This document shows, in pieces, positions 63,770 to 64,000 of a stretch of DNA of 64,000 nucleotides; the first letter of the stretch is position 1, and every line of letters starts with the position of its first letter. The position numbers were made by a program, and so were the translations under genes. Origin of the DNA: Micromonosporaceae bacterium (GTDB lineage: Bacteria; Actinomycetota; Actinomycetes; Mycobacteriales; Micromonosporaceae); the NCBI GenBank assembly GCA_009377645.1, contig WHTQ01000006.1:31680-95679 (forward strand), written 5' to 3'. A model generated the notes under the pieces. That model made no database searches. It was given only the letters and a program-made list of their open reading frames with translations, and was not told the DNA's origin.

Positions 63770-64000
63770 GTGACCGAGGAGCCGGTGGCCAGCGTGCCCA
63801 CCGACGACGAGCCGCCGGCCACGTCCGAGCTGCTGGTGGTCACCGGGCTCTCCGGCGGGGGGCGCAGCACGGTGGCCCGGGCGCTGGAGAACGTCGGCTT
63901 CTACGTGGTCGACAACCTGCCGCAGGCGCTGCTGCTGGACATGGCCGAGCTGGCCAGCCGGGCCGGGCAGGCGGTGCGCCGGACCGCGATGGTGCTGGAC
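63770..64000 (+). CDS. rapZ: RNase adapter RapZ (partial, 5' end)
   Basis: The first 77 codons, cut by the window end. After an acidic N-terminal extension the P-loop region LLVVTGLSGGGRSTVARALEN and GFYVVDNLPQALL identify RapZ/YvcJ, a nucleotide-binding regulator (UDP-GlcNAc-linked in other bacteria). AGGGGG lies 5 nt before the GTG. In actinomycetes it usually follows uvrC, which here is 55 kb away. Confidence 0.93.
   Translation, partial: MTEEPVASVPTDDEPPATSELLVVTGLSGGGRSTVARALENVGFYVVDNLPQALLLDMAELASRAGQAVRRTAMVLD

Overview
The window is very GC-rich chromosomal DNA from an actinomycete. The gene content (uvrA, uvrB, uvrC, polA, rpsA, a coaE-UPF0157 fusion, a PdtaR-type ANTAR regulator, a Liv-type ABC transporter and the start of rapZ) and frequent GTG starts fit Micromonosporales or a relative, but the exact taxon is an inference. 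Several core genes (map, its divergent XRE gene, uvrA, uvrC, polA, uvrB, an alpha/beta-hydrolase gene) have a TANNNT hexamer 6-8 nt before the start codon. This is the arrangement expected of leaderless transcripts.

Layout. 1-8.8 kb: metallo-beta-lactamase-fold and XRE genes divergent from map, then rsgA, uvrA, a Rieske lipoprotein and uvrC. 8.9-18.1 kb: a large secreted subtilase (S8-1) divergent from a TrmB/LuxR-type regulator, an alpha/beta-hydrolase, a CBS plus ArsB/NhaD-family permease pair, and a DEAD-box helicase. 18.2-22.5 kb: a worn accessory stretch with a YCII gene and frameshifted ECF sigma gene, an internally deleted hydrolase overlapped by a sulfotransferase gene, a VOC gene, a decayed serine recombinase and a tRNA with a CAA anticodon. 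22.6-35.5 kb: ANTAR regulator, livHMGF, an AfsR-like regulator inserted before an inverted livK, and polA. 35.5-39.4 kb: a SDR gene, arsM divergent from arsR-arsN1, and remnants of a PPOX and a methyltransferase gene. 39.5-47.1 kb: rpsA, a 60-bp tandem repeat, coaE-UPF0157, a duplicated-domain membrane-anchored protein and uvrB. 47.1-50.0 kb: broken VapBC, a truncated NUDIX gene, a YCII gene and a deleted AspT-type transporter. 50.1-60.4 kb, all on the minus strand: a secreted C-terminal-domain protein coupled to subtilase S8-2, a MalT/LAL-type regulator, an M48 peptidase with a TerB-like tail, and lemA. 60.6-64 kb: a manganese (yybP-ykoY) riboswitch with a visible expression platform in front of terC, then dedA, a secreted glucosaminidase, higBA remnants and the start of rapZ.

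Functional themes. (1) Nucleotide excision repair and replication (uvrABC, polA). (2) Two secreted subtilase loci with different regulators; at the second, the C-terminal domain of the protease has become a separate, translationally coupled secreted protein. (3) Arsenic methylation plus ArsN1-type acetylation. (4) Branched-chain amino acid or related uptake. (5) Manganese-responsive TerC. A striking general feature is the number of broken genes, several of them internal deletions that join the N- and C-terminal parts of one protein out of frame.
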